Positions 36,471 through 46,310 of a stretch of 64,000 nucleotides of DNA are shown in pieces; position 1 is the stretch's first letter; the number at the start of each line of letters is the position of its first letter. The notes beneath the pieces were generated by a model, which searched no databases, was not told the DNA's origin, and saw only the letters and a program-made list of their open reading frames with translations. Both the position numbers and the translations under genes were made by a program. Source of the DNA: Oceanospirillaceae bacterium ASP10-02a (GTDB lineage Bacteria; Pseudomonadota; Gammaproteobacteria; Pseudomonadales; Balneatricaceae); contig CAJIZL010000004.1 of the NCBI GenBank assembly GCA_905182035.1, positions 25,352 through 89,351 of the forward strand, written 5' to 3'.

Positions 36471-36809
36471 ATGGAGAAAATGCAAATCGATAGTTTCAGG
36501 CAACAGTTGCTTCAACTGCAGTCAGAACTCATGAATCTAAGCAGCACGTCTGTTGACGCGGCAAAGCCCGTGGAACTGGACCAGGCGACTATTGGCAGGC
36601 TCACTAGAATGGACGCCATGCGGGCGCAAAGTATGGCAATTGAAACAAAGGTGCGGCGCCAACATCAACTGTTAAGAGTAGAGGGCGCGTTGCAGCGAAT
36701 AACCACTGGCGATTATGGTGTATGTCTAACCTGTGGGGAAGAGATGAACATACGCAGATTAGAAGTTGATCCTTCTTACACGCAGTGCATAAAGTGCGCA
36801 GATAAATAA
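36471..36809 (+). CDS. second DksA/TraR-type zinc-finger protein
   Basis: A 112-residue protein: an N-terminal helical hairpin (residues ~1-75) and a C-terminal TraR/DksA zinc finger with four cysteines (CLTCGEEMNIRRLEVDP, then CIKC). It is shorter than DksA proper, which is also encoded in this window (50805-51236). Short DksA-like proteins act on RNA polymerase secondary channels or in phages and plasmids; this one looks chromosomal. The start is uncertain: GTG 36459, ATG 36471 and ATG 36480 are all possible, none with ideal spacing to GGAG at 36473. Confidence 0.85.
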   Translation: MEKMQIDSFRQQLLQLQSELMNLSSTSVDAAKPVELDQATIGRLTRMDAMRAQSMAIETKVRRQHQLLRVEGALQRITTGDYGVCLTCGEEMNIRRLEVDPSYTQCIKCADK

Positions 36810-37007
36810 TTGATGTCGTCACCACCAGCAAACTCAATCCATACCACCTAGCAGTTATACTCGAACTGCCTGATTATTCCGTTGTTGTGTATAGTAATGA
36901 TAATTTAGCTACAACAGTGGTGGGTGAGCTAGTGAGTTATTTGCAAAGGGGTTTCGCCTGATCATACATTGGGCCTTGGCGCTGTATGTTAAAAGGAAGT
37001 GAATAGA

Positions 37008-37601
37008 ATGGCAGATCAAAAAACCATTGCCGCCTATAACGGCCAAGTGGATACTTATCTAAAAATGGTTGGTGAGTTGGACGTAGATCCGATATTGCTG
37101 CGTTTTATCGACCGGCTTAAGGTCAGTGACTATGTGCTGGATTTGGGTTGCGGTCCGGCTCTGGCTTCTGCGGTTATGCGTGACAAAGGATTATGTGTGG
37201 ATCCTGTTGATGCGGCTGAAGCGATGGTGAAGTTGGCCAATGACAAGTTCAATATAGGTGCTCGGCAGGCGCAATTTAGCGATATTGATGCTACTGAGAT
37301 CTATCATGGAGTGTGGGCCAATTTCAGTTTATTACATGCGCAGCCTCAAGACTTGGCCGCTATATTGTTGGCCTTACATCGTGCATTGAAGCCACAAGGC
37401 GTGTTGCACTTAGGTATGAAGCTTGGCCAAGGCTCAAAGCGCGACAAGTATGGTCGTTATTATGCCTACTACTCTCAAGCTGAATTTGAAGCTCATCTCA
37501 AGGGCGCAGGCTTTAGCATTGAGCATATAGAATTGGGTGAAGCTTTGGGCATGGCCGGGGATATGGAACCTTGGATCGTGTTGACAGGTGTAGCCAAATA
37601 A
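37008..37601 (+). CDS. class I SAM-dependent methyltransferase
   Basis: A 197-residue Rossmann-fold methyltransferase. Motif I is YVLDLGCGPALASAVM (about residues 43-58), with the acidic residue at the end of beta 2 in CVDPVDAAEAM. The strand-4 region is IYHGVWANFSLLHA and LALHRALKPQGVLHLGMK follows. The profile resembles small-molecule methyltransferases of the UbiE/tellurite type, but no substrate can be named. It stands alone, between the dksA-like gene and the convergent DapA-family gene. AAGGA lies ten bases before the ATG at 37008. Confidence 0.85.
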   Translation: MADQKTIAAYNGQVDTYLKMVGELDVDPILLRFIDRLKVSDYVLDLGCGPALASAVMRDKGLCVDPVDAAEAMVKLANDKFNIGARQAQFSDIDATEIYHGVWANFSLLHAQPQDLAAILLALHRALKPQGVLHLGMKLGQGSKRDKYGRYYAYYSQAEFEAHLKGAGFSIEHIELGEALGMAGDMEPWIVLTGVAK

Positions 37602-37666
37602 AGGGCTACATGTGTTGCTGGATTACCTGTAACACGATTACGCATGACCTACCCTTAGAACATAGC

Positions 37667-38536
37667 CTATCCCAAAGGCGCAAGCGCCCGTTGGAGCTCG
37701 GCGTATTGCTCAGGGTTTAAAGGGCGTAGGGGGCGGCGTACATCGCCACCGTCAAAACCGCGCATACGGGCAGCAGCTTTAACGCAAGGGATATAATCAT
37801 GGGTCCAAATATGCAGCAGGGACGGCAGCATTTTTTGCCATAGGGCTTGGGCTTGAGCGTGTTGGCCAGTAGTTGCTAATTGCCATAGTTGTACAGCTTC
37901 ATAGGGCATGTAGTTTGCGCCACCCCAGATGCAGCCATGGGCACCTGCCAAAATGGCGTACAGGGTGATGGGGTCGGCACCGTTGAGGACCTTGTGCCCG
38001 GCTTGTAAATAGAGCTGGTGTTGGGTTAAATCACCAGAACTGTCTTTAATGTAGGCAAAGTTTGGCAGTTGGCTGAGTCGTTTGTACAAAGGTAACGAAA
38101 TGCCAATGCCGGTGGCTTGGGGAATGTTATAACCCACGATGTCGATATTTAAGGCGCTATCTAGCGCTGCGTAAAATTCAAATAAACCATCGTCGTCTTG
38201 GGGGCCTTCCAGGTAAGGTGGTAGGATCATTAAGGCATCGGCGCCTAAGTCTTGGGCCTTTTTGCTGCGTTCAATGACTTCGTCCATGTTCAGGGCCGAA
38301 GTTTGACAAATGATGTTAGCCCGACCAGCAATGCGCGGGCAAGCCAGTTCAAATAAACGATCACATTCGGCCGCCGTCAGATAGGGGTGCTGGCCTGTAC
38401 CCGAACCCAGTACTAGGCCATGAACGCCGGCGTCTAGATAGGTATCCACCAATTCTACCCAGCGCTGATAATCAATACTGCCATCTGCCTTGTGAGGGGT
38501 TTGCATGGCTAAATTAATGCCTTTTAGGTCTGTCAT
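37667..38536 (-). CDS. DapA/N-acetylneuraminate-lyase superfamily aldolase or deaminase
   Basis: A 289-residue TIM-barrel class I lyase. The Schiff-base lysine is K164 (AYIKDSSGD) and the tyrosine Y136 (YNIPQ) is present. The pocket motif GTTGE of DapA is changed to SGTGQ (45-49), so lysine synthesis is unlikely. Related enzymes include the pyrroline-4-hydroxy-2-carboxylate deaminase of hydroxyproline catabolism (LhpD/HypD). Its partner gene, 34 bases upstream in the same direction, is a demethylase-like flavoprotein; together they suggest breakdown of an N-methylated amino or imino acid. The exact substrate is open. Confidence 0.8.
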   Translation of the reverse strand: MTDLKGINLAMQTPHKADGSIDYQRWVELVDTYLDAGVHGLVLGSGTGQHPYLTAAECDRLFELACPRIAGRANIICQTSALNMDEVIERSKKAQDLGADALMILPPYLEGPQDDDGLFEFYAALDSALNIDIVGYNIPQATGIGISLPLYKRLSQLPNFAYIKDSSGDLTQHQLYLQAGHKVLNGADPITLYAILAGAHGCIWGGANYMPYEAVQLWQLATTGQHAQAQALWQKMLPSLLHIWTHDYIPCVKAAARMRGFDGGDVRRPLRPLNPEQYAELQRALAPLG

Positions 38537-38570
38537 AATGGCCTCCAGAAAGTGTGATAAATTGTGTAGG

Positions 38571-40556
38571 CTAAATGCTCAGGCCAAGTTTCCGGCCTTC
38601 ATGAAAGGCAAATGGCGCTTGCCGCGGCGCTACGCAATCGCCAATGGCATGGTAGTGATGGTTCAATTCAGCCAGCGCTAGTTCCAGCTCGTTAAAGGCC
38701 ATATTAGTGGTGGCCACGACTAAGGCGCTAGAGCTAACTCGAGTACTGGTATGATCCAACATACTGGTAACGGTAGCGCCGTCCCCATGCCACTGGCTGA
38801 TTACAGACTCCACCATAAATATTGCGCCACCTTGCTTTAGCTTGGCCCTGAGGTCAAGATCGGCGGTGGTGCGAGACAACTCTTTGCCTACATACGCATC
38901 CGGTGTAACGATGGTGAGCTGGTGGCCTTTGTCCAGTAGGTACATGGCTGTGCCCAAACCGCGCCAGTTGCCGCCTTCATCCAGTATGATCACCTGTTTG
39001 CCAAGAGTCGCCTGCTTACACAGTACTTCTTCTACCGTATATACCTTGTGATCCAGCCCGGGCATGGCTTCTACGTGCCCTAGCCACCGCTGGCGTGCTA
39101 AACCGTCGGCTAAGGACCCCGTGGCTAGGATGACCTCATCGGCGCCAACATTGATGACATCTGCCGCATCCATGTACTTGTTGAAATTGACCGTTACAGC
39201 TAGCTTGTTTAATTGTGTTTGATACCAGTCCAATAGCTCCAATATCTGGCCTCGGCGTGGGGTTAATCCGGCCAGTCGAAACTGGCCACCAAGTTGTGGT
39301 GAAGCTTCGCACAATGTGACCTGATGGCCTCGCTCAGCGGCCACTCGGGCACATTCTAAACCAGCGGGCCCAGCGCCCACGACTAACACTGTCTTTGGTT
39401 TGCTGGAGGCCACAAAACGATCGCCACCCCATTGATGTTCGCGCCCAGCCGATGGGTTAACTAGACAAGAAATCCAATAGTCACGGGAGCGTCGCCCCCA
39501 ACACATCTGATTGCAAGAAATGCAGCCACGAATGTCTTGCTCGCGATTGTCACGGGCCTTGTTGGCCAAGTGGGGATCGGCAATCTGTCCGCGCACAATG
39601 GAGGTTAAGTCGGCGGCGCCACTGGCGATCACATAGTCGGCGTTCTCCGGGGTGCGAATGTGGCTTTCACAGGTAACTAGCGCATGTTGCAGAACTTGTT
39701 TAACGGCATTAGAGAGGTTGGTGCCTAGTTTTTCGCCGTGCACAAAGGTTGGCATTAGAACATCGTAGTCAAGATAACCACCAGTGCCGCACGTGACGTA
39801 GTGCATGTGTTGGTGTTGATCGTGAATGCGGACAATTTCTAATAGATTCTCTAAGCTTAGGTCATGGCGGGTGCGTTCAGAATGGCTGATAGCCAAACCA
39901 ATGATGAAGTTGGGCCCACAGGCGTTGCGAATACCTTCCATCAAGAGCTTACTAAAACGCATGCGGTTTTCCAAGCTGCCGCCCCATTCATCGGTGCGCA
40001 GGTTAGACCAAGGGGTCCAAAACTGTTCGATGAGTCCGTGGTAATTGGCAAATAACTCTATACCGTCAAAACCAGAGGCCTGGCAACGTTTGGCAGCCTT
40101 AATAAAGCCATCAATAGTGTCTTCAATTTGGGCTTGGTTCATGGCATGGCTGCCATCGGAGTCATGGTAGGAGGGCCGGCCCGAAGGTGACCAGTTGGGT
40201 TCAAATGATAGGTCTGCATCGCCATGTTGGCCAACATGATAGAGCTGCTGAATCATCACCGTACCGTGAGCTTGGCAGGCTTGAACGATGGCCTTAAAAG
40301 GCTCGATGACGGCATCGTCTTGGGCTAAAAAATTACCACGAGTCAACACTGCACATGCATGTACAGGCATGGGTTCAACCACAATCATGGCTGCTCCACC
40401 CATAGCGCGCTCTTCGTAATAAGCCCGGTGTTGCTCGCCAGGTAATCCCTGTACAGACATGTTGGCCGTGTGGGCTCCAAACACAATGCGGTTTTTAAGG
40501 GTTTTATGACCTAGTTGGATGGGGCTAAAGAGATGCGAACGCTGACTTGATGGCAT
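38571..40556 (-). CDS. old-yellow-enzyme/4Fe-4S/FAD flavoprotein (dienoyl-CoA reductase, TMA dehydrogenase, betaine-demethylase class)
   Basis: A 661-residue, three-part protein. Residues 1-~340 form an FMN TIM barrel (LFSPIQLGHKTLKNRIVFGA, GFDGIELFANYHGLIEQFWT). C345, C348, C352 and C364 hold a 4Fe-4S cluster with CxxC-x3-C-x11-C spacing. Residues 385-661 carry FAD and NAD(P) sites (VLVVGAGPAGLECARVAA). FadH, trimethylamine dehydrogenase and N-methylproline/hydroxyproline-betaine demethylases share this layout. The coupling to a DapA-family gene favours a demethylase over a fatty-acid role. There is no electron-transfer flavoprotein gene nearby. Confidence 0.85.
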   Translation of the reverse strand: MPSSQRSHLFSPIQLGHKTLKNRIVFGAHTANMSVQGLPGEQHRAYYEERAMGGAAMIVVEPMPVHACAVLTRGNFLAQDDAVIEPFKAIVQACQAHGTVMIQQLYHVGQHGDADLSFEPNWSPSGRPSYHDSDGSHAMNQAQIEDTIDGFIKAAKRCQASGFDGIELFANYHGLIEQFWTPWSNLRTDEWGGSLENRMRFSKLLMEGIRNACGPNFIIGLAISHSERTRHDLSLENLLEIVRIHDQHQHMHYVTCGTGGYLDYDVLMPTFVHGEKLGTNLSNAVKQVLQHALVTCESHIRTPENADYVIASGAADLTSIVRGQIADPHLANKARDNREQDIRGCISCNQMCWGRRSRDYWISCLVNPSAGREHQWGGDRFVASSKPKTVLVVGAGPAGLECARVAAERGHQVTLCEASPQLGGQFRLAGLTPRRGQILELLDWYQTQLNKLAVTVNFNKYMDAADVINVGADEVILATGSLADGLARQRWLGHVEAMPGLDHKVYTVEEVLCKQATLGKQVIILDEGGNWRGLGTAMYLLDKGHQLTIVTPDAYVGKELSRTTADLDLRAKLKQGGAIFMVESVISQWHGDGATVTSMLDHTSTRVSSSALVVATTNMAFNELELALAELNHHYHAIGDCVAPRQAPFAFHEGRKLGLSI

Positions 40557-40977
40557 GGCTAAACTCGAAAAAGCGACTGTTGTATTAATATAGCTTTTGC
40601 TAAAGCAGAATAAAACGATATATTTTTATAAAATCATTAAATTATGTCATAACTTCTGGTTTTAGCCATTTTGCAACTCGATATTGAATATGGGTAATGC
40701 GGTACCGGGGCATGTTGGTAATTGGTCACGGCTTACTTTAAGGGCCAAGTTTGTCATGTCGCACGCTTCTCTAACTCGCACCCGACCCTTCAAGTGAGAG
40801 CGCTATTGGGTGCTATTGCTAGCGAAATATCCCCTGCTGGTTGAGATGAGCTATAAAATGTCGATTATTGCCGCAAGAATGTCTTATGTTGATTGTGTCT
40901 GAGGCCTGAGTAAGGGAAAATACACACCGTAAATTTGTTCCCGAATAGTGTATTTAACCTTTTAAAGGAAGCTTTCC
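40557..40977. other. 421-base divergent gap upstream of tkt
   Basis: No gene is visible. Near the right end, AAATACAC (40918-40925) and GTGTATTT (40948-40955) form a perfect 8-base inverted repeat around 22 bases, ending 22 bases before the tkt ATG. The rightmost bases hold the tkt ribosome-binding site (AAAGGAAG). The left half is AT-rich and probably holds the leftward promoter of the flavoprotein gene. Confidence 0.45.
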
Positions 40978-42972
40978 ATGCCTACCCGTCGCGATTTAGC
41001 TAATGCCATCCGAGCCCTTAGTATGGACGCTGTCCAACAGGCTAATTCTGGTCATCCAGGAGCCCCTATGGGAATGGCTGATATCGCTGAAGTGTTATGG
41101 AATGACTTTATGAGCCATAACCCGGCTAATCCAGAATGGTTAAACCGTGACCGCTTTGTATTGTCTAACGGTCATGGCTCTATGTTGCTTTACTCATTGT
41201 TACACTTGAGTGGCTATGACTTATCCATTGATGATGTGAAAAATTTCCGTCAGCTGCACTCCAAGACAGCTGGCCACCCTGAATATGGCTACGCACCGGG
41301 CATTGAAACTACCACTGGTCCTCTAGGGCAGGGCATTACCAACGCCATTGGTATGGCTTTGGCAGAAAAAACCTTGGCTGCTCAGTTTAACCGCCCAGGC
41401 CACAATATTATTGATCACCACACCTATACGTTCTTAGGCGATGGGTGTTTGATGGAAGGTGTGTCTCACGAAGCCTGTTCTTTAGCTGGAACCCTAGGCA
41501 TAGGCAAACTTATTGCCTTTTATGATGACAACGGTATTTCTATTGATGGTGAAGTAGAAGGTTGGTTTACCGACGATACTCCTAAGCGTTTTGAAGCTTA
41601 TGGTTGGCAGGTTATTCCTGCCATTGATGGCCACGATGCCGACGCTTTGTTTGCTGCCATTGAAGCTGCCAAAGGTAATATCGATCAACCTACCTTAATT
41701 TGTTGTAAAACTATCATTGGTTTTGGTTCACCCAACAAAGAAGGCAAAGAAGATTGTCATGGAGCCCCATTAGGTGCTGACGAAATTACCTTAACCCGCA
41801 AAGAGCTTGGGTGGACCTATGGTGCGTTTGATATTCCTGCAGACATCTACGAAGAATGGAATGCCTGCGATGCTGGTGATGATGCCGAGCAGATTTGGAA
41901 TCAGTCTTTTAATGCCTACCATCAGGCTCACCCAGAATTGGCAACTGAATTGTTACGTCGTGTAGCTGGTGATTTGCCAGCAGATTTTGAAGTTCAGGCC
42001 CAAACCTACGTTAAGCAGCTACAAGCTGAAGGTTCCAGCATTGCCAGTCGTAAAGCCTCACAAAATACTATTAATGCTTTTGGCCCTTTATTGCCAGAAC
42101 TATTAGGTGGTTCAGCAGATCTTGCAGGCTCTAACTTGACTAAATGGTCTGGCACTAAAGCCATCAACAAAGACGATGCTAGTGGTAACTACGTATACTA
42201 TGGTGTGCGTGAATTCGCCATGTCTGCCATGATGAACGGTATGGCATTACACGGTGGGTTTATTCCTTACGGCGCGACTTTTCTAGTGTTTATGGAATAC
42301 GCGCGTAATGCCGTGCGGATGGCCGCACTGATGCGCCAGCGTGTGTTGTTTGTTTATACCCATGATTCCATTGGGTTGGGTGAAGATGGCCCAACGCACC
42401 AGCCTGTCGAACAAATTGCCAACCTACGTTTAACCCCTCACTTAGATACATGGCGCCCATGTGACACGGTTGAATCTGCAGTGGCTTGGAAGACGTCTCT
42501 ACAACGTACAGATGGCCCTTCAGCCTTGATTTTCTCGCGCCAAAATTTGCCACACCAGCAACGTAATGAAGCCCAGTTGGCCAATGTAGCTCGTGGAGGT
42601 TACATTTTACAAGACTGTGACGGCACCCCAGAAGCTATCATTATTGCGACGGGTTCCGAAGTGGGTATCGCCCAACAAGCCACAGATGTCCTTACTACTC
42701 AAGGCCACAAAGTGCGTTTAGTTTCTTTGCCATGTACCGAATTGTTTGAGCGCCAAGATGCAACCTATCAGGCACAGGTTTTACCTTCCTCCGTTACCGC
42801 CCGCGTTGCCGTTGAAGCAGCCCATGCGGATTACTGGTACAAGTATGTGGGTTTAGCTGGCAAAGTGATTGGTATGACAGATTTTGGTGCGTCTGCACCT
42901 GCTAATGAATTGTTTGAGATATATGGTTTCACAGTAGACAAGATTACTGCCACCGTAACTGAACTGTTGTAA
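40978..42972 (+). CDS. tkt: transketolase
   Basis: TPP enzyme moving two-carbon units between sugar phosphates. The 664-residue protein has [17 protein letters not shown], the TPP motif [36 protein letters not shown] in the pyrimidine domain, and an intact C-terminal domain. It heads a tkt-epd-pgk-fba operon with gaps of 13, -4 and 44 bases, a conserved order in gammaproteobacteria that serves glycolysis, gluconeogenesis and pentose-phosphate exchange. Confidence 0.97.
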   Translation: MPTRRDLANAIRALSMDAVQQANSGHPGAPMGMADIAEVLWNDFMSHNPANPEWLNRDRFVLSNGHGSMLLYSLLHLSGYDLSIDDVKNFRQLHSKTAGHPEYGYAPGIETTTGPLGQGITNAIGMALAEKTLAAQFNRPGHNIIDHHTYTFLGDGCLMEGVSHEACSLAGTLGIGKLIAFYDDNGISIDGEVEGWFTDDTPKRFEAYGWQVIPAIDGHDADALFAAIEAAKGNIDQPTLICCKTIIGFGSPNKEGKEDCHGAPLGADEITLTRKELGWTYGAFDIPADIYEEWNACDAGDDAEQIWNQSFNAYHQAHPELATELLRRVAGDLPADFEVQAQTYVKQLQAEGSSIASRKASQNTINAFGPLLPELLGGSADLAGSNLTKWSGTKAINKDDASGNYVYYGVREFAMSAMMNGMALHGGFIPYGATFLVFMEYARNAVRMAALMRQRVLFVYTHDSIGLGEDGPTHQPVEQIANLRLTPHLDTWRPCDTVESAVAWKTSLQRTDGPSALIFSRQNLPHQQRNEAQLANVARGGYILQDCDGTPEAIIIATGSEVGIAQQATDVLTTQGHKVRLVSLPCTELFERQDATYQAQVLPSSVTARVAVEAAHADYWYKYVGLAGKVIGMTDFGASAPANELFEIYGFTVDKITATVTELL

Positions 42973-42985
42973 CGAGTTCATTATC

Positions 42986-44044
42986 ATGCATAAAACCAAA
43001 CGCATTGCGATTAATGGTTATGGTCGCATTGGTCGTGCAGTGCTGCGCGCCATTGTAGAACGCGACCTGCAGCATCAATTGCAAATAGTAGCTATTAATG
43101 ACTTAGGTATTGCCGAATCCGTGGTTTATGAAACACGTTATGATTCGGTGCATGGTGCTTTTCCTGCTACGGTAGAAGCCACTGACCGAGGCATGCAGGT
43201 TGTTTCGGGCGATGCCGTCAATGATATTGACTTGCTACAAGTTGGCGATGCAACGGCTCTGCCTTGGGGTGATTTAGGCATTGATCTAGTGTTGGAATGT
43301 TCTGGTAAGATGAGCGACCGTAAGCTTTCTGAACAGCACTTAATGTCTGGTGCCAGCAAAGTATTGATTGGTGCCGCAGCTGGCACCGATGTGGATCTTA
43401 CGGTGGTTTATGGCATTAACCATGATCAGATTAAACCGTGGCATCGGATCGTTTCCAATGCCTCTTGCACCACCAATTGTATGGCACCGGTACTCAAACC
43501 ATTAAATGATTCCATAGGTATTGAAGATGGCCTAATGACCACCATTCACGCTTATACTAACGGTCAGGTACTCACGGACACAGTGATCGATAAGGCCGAT
43601 CTACGGCGCGGTCGTTCAGCAACCCAATCCATGATACCCACCTCTACCCATGCCACTGAAGCCTTGGGCTGGGTATTGCCAGAATTGGCAGATAAAATTA
43701 CCGGTATCTCCATGCGTGTGCCTACTATCAATGTCTCTGTAGTGGATTTAGTATTCCGTCCCAGCCGCGATGTGACAGTGGCTGAAGTAAATCAAATTAT
43801 AGCGGATGCTGTGGCCAATGATAGCCATGATGTACTGGGTTACAACCAACAACCCTTGGTGTCTGTCGATTTTAATCACTGCTCAAAATCGGCTACCTTT
43901 GACGCCACTCAAACTATGAAAATGGGCCAACTCATTAAAATTTTAGCTTGGTACGATAACGAATGGGGCTACGCCAATAGAATGATTGACGTAGCCTTGG
44001 CCATGTTAAAGACAGACATATTAACTCCTCAGGAAAACCCATGA
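42986..44044 (+). CDS. epd: erythrose-4-phosphate dehydrogenase / GAPDH-family enzyme
   Basis: A 352-residue NAD-dependent aldehyde-phosphate dehydrogenase: [15 protein letters not shown]ossmann motif, catalytic C161 in [10 protein letters not shown]188 in TTIHAYTN. The position between tkt and pgk is that of epd. The sequence mixes signs: LVSVDFNH is Epd-like, but [14 protein letters not shown] and the [15 protein letters not shown] block are closer to GAPDH. It may therefore make 4-phosphoerythronate for pyridoxal phosphate, or serve as the main GAPDH of the cell. Its last four bases overlap the pgk start (ATGA). Confidence 0.88.
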   Translation: MHKTKRIAINGYGRIGRAVLRAIVERDLQHQLQIVAINDLGIAESVVYETRYDSVHGAFPATVEATDRGMQVVSGDAVNDIDLLQVGDATALPWGDLGIDLVLECSGKMSDRKLSEQHLMSGASKVLIGAAAGTDVDLTVVYGINHDQIKPWHRIVSNASCTTNCMAPVLKPLNDSIGIEDGLMTTIHAYTNGQVLTDTVIDKADLRRGRSATQSMIPTSTHATEALGWVLPELADKITGISMRVPTINVSVVDLVFRPSRDVTVAEVNQIIADAVANDSHDVLGYNQQPLVSVDFNHCSKSATFDATQTMKMGQLIKILAWYDNEWGYANRMIDVALAMLKTDILTPQENP

Positions 44045-45201
44045 CCATCATTAAAATGACCGATTTAGATTTGCGTGGCCTACGGGTGTTGATCCGTGAA
44101 GACCTTAATGTGCCTATTAAAGATGGCGTGGTGAGTAGTGACGCACGTTTAAGAGCCGCTCTGCCTAGCATTAAAATGGCCTTGCACTTAGGCGCAAAAC
44201 TGATGGTGACGTCTCACCTAGGGCGCCCTAAAGAGGGTGTTTATGATGAGCAGTTTTCTTTAGCGCCAGTGGCAAACTACCTAGCGGCAAAATTACAATG
44301 TAATGTACGGTTGCAAAAAGAGTGGTTAAGTGGGGTGGACATTGCTGACGGTGAATTGGTGATTTTGGAAAACTGTCGTTTTAACACTGGTGAAAAAGCC
44401 AATGATGATGCCTTGGCAAAAAAAATGGCAGCTTTGTGTGACGTATATGTAAACGATGCTTTTGGCACTGCCCACCGTGCACAGGCTAGTACCCATGGCA
44501 TTGCCAAATTTGTAAAAACAGCCTGTGCTGGTCCTTTGTTAGTAGCGGAACTAGATGCCTTAGGCAAAGCCTTGGATAACCCTAAACGACCATTGGTGGC
44601 CATCGTTGGCGGCTCTAAAGTGTCTACTAAGCTCACTGTGTTGGAGACCTTATCTGATAAAGTAGATCAGCTGATCGTCGGTGGTGGTATAGCCAATACG
44701 TTCTTGGCAGCAGCTGGGTTTCCCGTGGGTAAGTCTCTATACGAGGCTAATTTAGTAGCTAACGCAAAAGCACTGATGGAAAAAACCTCCATCCCCTTAC
44801 CTACAGATGTAGTGACCGCAAAAGAGTTTAGCGAAACTGCTGTGGCAACTACTCAAAGTGCGGCAGATGTTATGGCAGACGATATGATTATGGATGTGGG
44901 CCCAGAAACCGCTCACCACCTTGCCAGTATCCTTAAAGATGCAGGTACGATTATTTGGAACGGGCCGTTGGGGGTGTTTGAGTTTGATCAGTTTGGTGGG
45001 GGTACCGAAATTTTGTCTCACGCCATTGCCGCATCTTCTGCGTTTTCTATCGCCGGTGGTGGTGATACACTGGCTGCCGTAGACAAATACGAGATTGCTG
45101 ATCAAGTGTCTTATATTTCCACAGGTGGCGGCGCATTCCTTGAATTTGTAGAAGGCAAAGAATTGCCTGCAGTGGCCATTTTAGAACAACGTGGTCTGTA
45201 A
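44041..45201 (+). CDS. pgk: phosphoglycerate kinase
   Basis: Transfers a phosphate between 1,3-bisphosphoglycerate and ADP. The 386-residue protein is full length for the family: [20 protein letters not shown] at the N-terminus (usual form R-x-D-x-N-V-P), [24 protein letters not shown], and the C-terminal [19 protein letters not shown] and [10 protein letters not shown]. Note the E in place of the common D in IREDLNVP, which I do not expect to matter. It is translationally coupled to epd. Confidence 0.97.
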   Translation: MTIIKMTDLDLRGLRVLIREDLNVPIKDGVVSSDARLRAALPSIKMALHLGAKLMVTSHLGRPKEGVYDEQFSLAPVANYLAAKLQCNVRLQKEWLSGVDIADGELVILENCRFNTGEKANDDALAKKMAALCDVYVNDAFGTAHRAQASTHGIAKFVKTACAGPLLVAELDALGKALDNPKRPLVAIVGGSKVSTKLTVLETLSDKVDQLIVGGGIANTFLAAAGFPVGKSLYEANLVANAKALMEKTSIPLPTDVVTAKEFSETAVATTQSAADVMADDMIMDVGPETAHHLASILKDAGTIIWNGPLGVFEFDQFGGGTEILSHAIAASSAFSIAGGGDTLAAVDKYEIADQVSYISTGGGAFLEFVEGKELPAVAILEQRGL

Positions 45202-45218
45202 TTAGAAGTTAACTTACC

Positions 45219-45231
45219 CTATCTTAGATAG
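45219..45231. repeat. 13-base palindrome between pgk and fba
   Basis: CTATCT-T-AGATAG lies just before the fba ribosome-binding site (GGAG at 45235). It is short and AT-rich; a role in mRNA processing or operator binding is only possible. Confidence 0.25.
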
Positions 45232-45245
45232 AATGGAGAACACCC

Positions 45246-46286
45246 ATGGCTTTAGTCAGCATGCGTCAACTGTTGGATCACGCCGCAGAACACAGTTACG
45301 GTATTCCAGCTTACAATGTGAATAACCTTGAGCAAATGCGTGCCATTATGCAGGCGGCCGATGCAACTGATAGCCCTGTTATTGTGCAAGCTTCTGCTGG
45401 AGCCCGTAAGTATGCTGGCTCAAACTTTTTAAAACATATGATTTTAGCAGCCATTGAAGAATTTCCTCATATTCCTGTGTGTATGCATTTAGACCATGGT
45501 AATTCTGCCACTACTTGTCAGCGGGCCATTGCTATGGGTTTCTCTTCAGTAATGATGGATGGCTCTTTAGGGGAAGATTCCAAAACACCAACCAATTATG
45601 ACTATAATGTAGAAGTTACCAAGCGTGCGGTAGAAATGGCCCATGCATGTGGTGTTTCTGTAGAAGGTGAGCTGGGTTGTTTAGGTTCTTTAGAAACAGG
45701 CGAGGCAGGTGAAGAAGATGGTGTTGGTGCAGCGGGTAAATTAACTTTAGAACAAATGTTAACAGACCCAGATGAAGCCGAAGATTTTGTAGCCAAAACC
45801 AAAGTAGATGCCTTGGCTATTGCATGTGGTACCAGCCACGGTGCCTACAAGTTTACACGCCCCCCAACAGGCGATATTTTAGCCATAGACCGTATTCGTG
45901 AAATTCATAGTAAGATTCCAAACACCCATCTGGTGATGCATGGCTCTTCTTCTGTGCCTCAGGATTGGTTAGCTGTTATTAATGAATTCGGTGGCGCTAT
46001 TCCAGAGACTTATGGTGTTCCTGTAGAGCAGATCGTAGAAGGTATTAAGCACGGTGTGCGTAAAGTGAACATCGATACGGATTTACGTTTGGCCTCTACC
46101 GGCGCAGTACGTCGTTTCTTGGCCGAAAATCCAAGCGAGTTTGACCCACGAAAATTTCTTACGGTTACAATGAATGCGATGCAGACCTTGTGCCAGTCTC
46201 GTTATGAGTCCTTTGGTGCGGCGGGTAATGCCAGTAAAATTCGCCCTGTTGGCCTAGAAGCTATGGCAGATATGTATGGACTTTAG
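45246..46286 (+). CDS. fba: class II fructose-bisphosphate aldolase (class IIB)
   Basis: Zinc-dependent aldolase cleaving fructose 1,6-bisphosphate. The 346-residue protein has [18 protein letters not shown] (metal histidine and catalytic aspartate), [17 protein letters not shown], a central [12 protein letters not shown] zinc histidine and [10 protein letters not shown]. The CbbA/CfxA-like class IIB form is longer than the E. coli class IIA interface. It closes the tkt-epd-pgk-fba operon and is convergent with panC. Confidence 0.97.
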   Translation: MALVSMRQLLDHAAEHSYGIPAYNVNNLEQMRAIMQAADATDSPVIVQASAGARKYAGSNFLKHMILAAIEEFPHIPVCMHLDHGNSATTCQRAIAMGFSSVMMDGSLGEDSKTPTNYDYNVEVTKRAVEMAHACGVSVEGELGCLGSLETGEAGEEDGVGAAGKLTLEQMLTDPDEAEDFVAKTKVDALAIACGTSHGAYKFTRPPTGDILAIDRIREIHSKIPNTHLVMHGSSSVPQDWLAVINEFGGAIPETYGVPVEQIVEGIKHGVRKVNIDTDLRLASTGAVRRFLAENPSEFDPRKFLTVTMNAMQTLCQSRYESFGAAGNASKIRPVGLEAMADMYGL

Positions 46287-46310
46287 CTATTTAAACCTCA
46301 GGTAAAATCT

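Noticed and set aside
37667..38536. 4-hydroxy-tetrahydrodipicolinate synthase (dapA)
   Set aside because: The GTTGE active-site motif is changed to SGTGQ and the operon partner is a demethylase-like flavoprotein.
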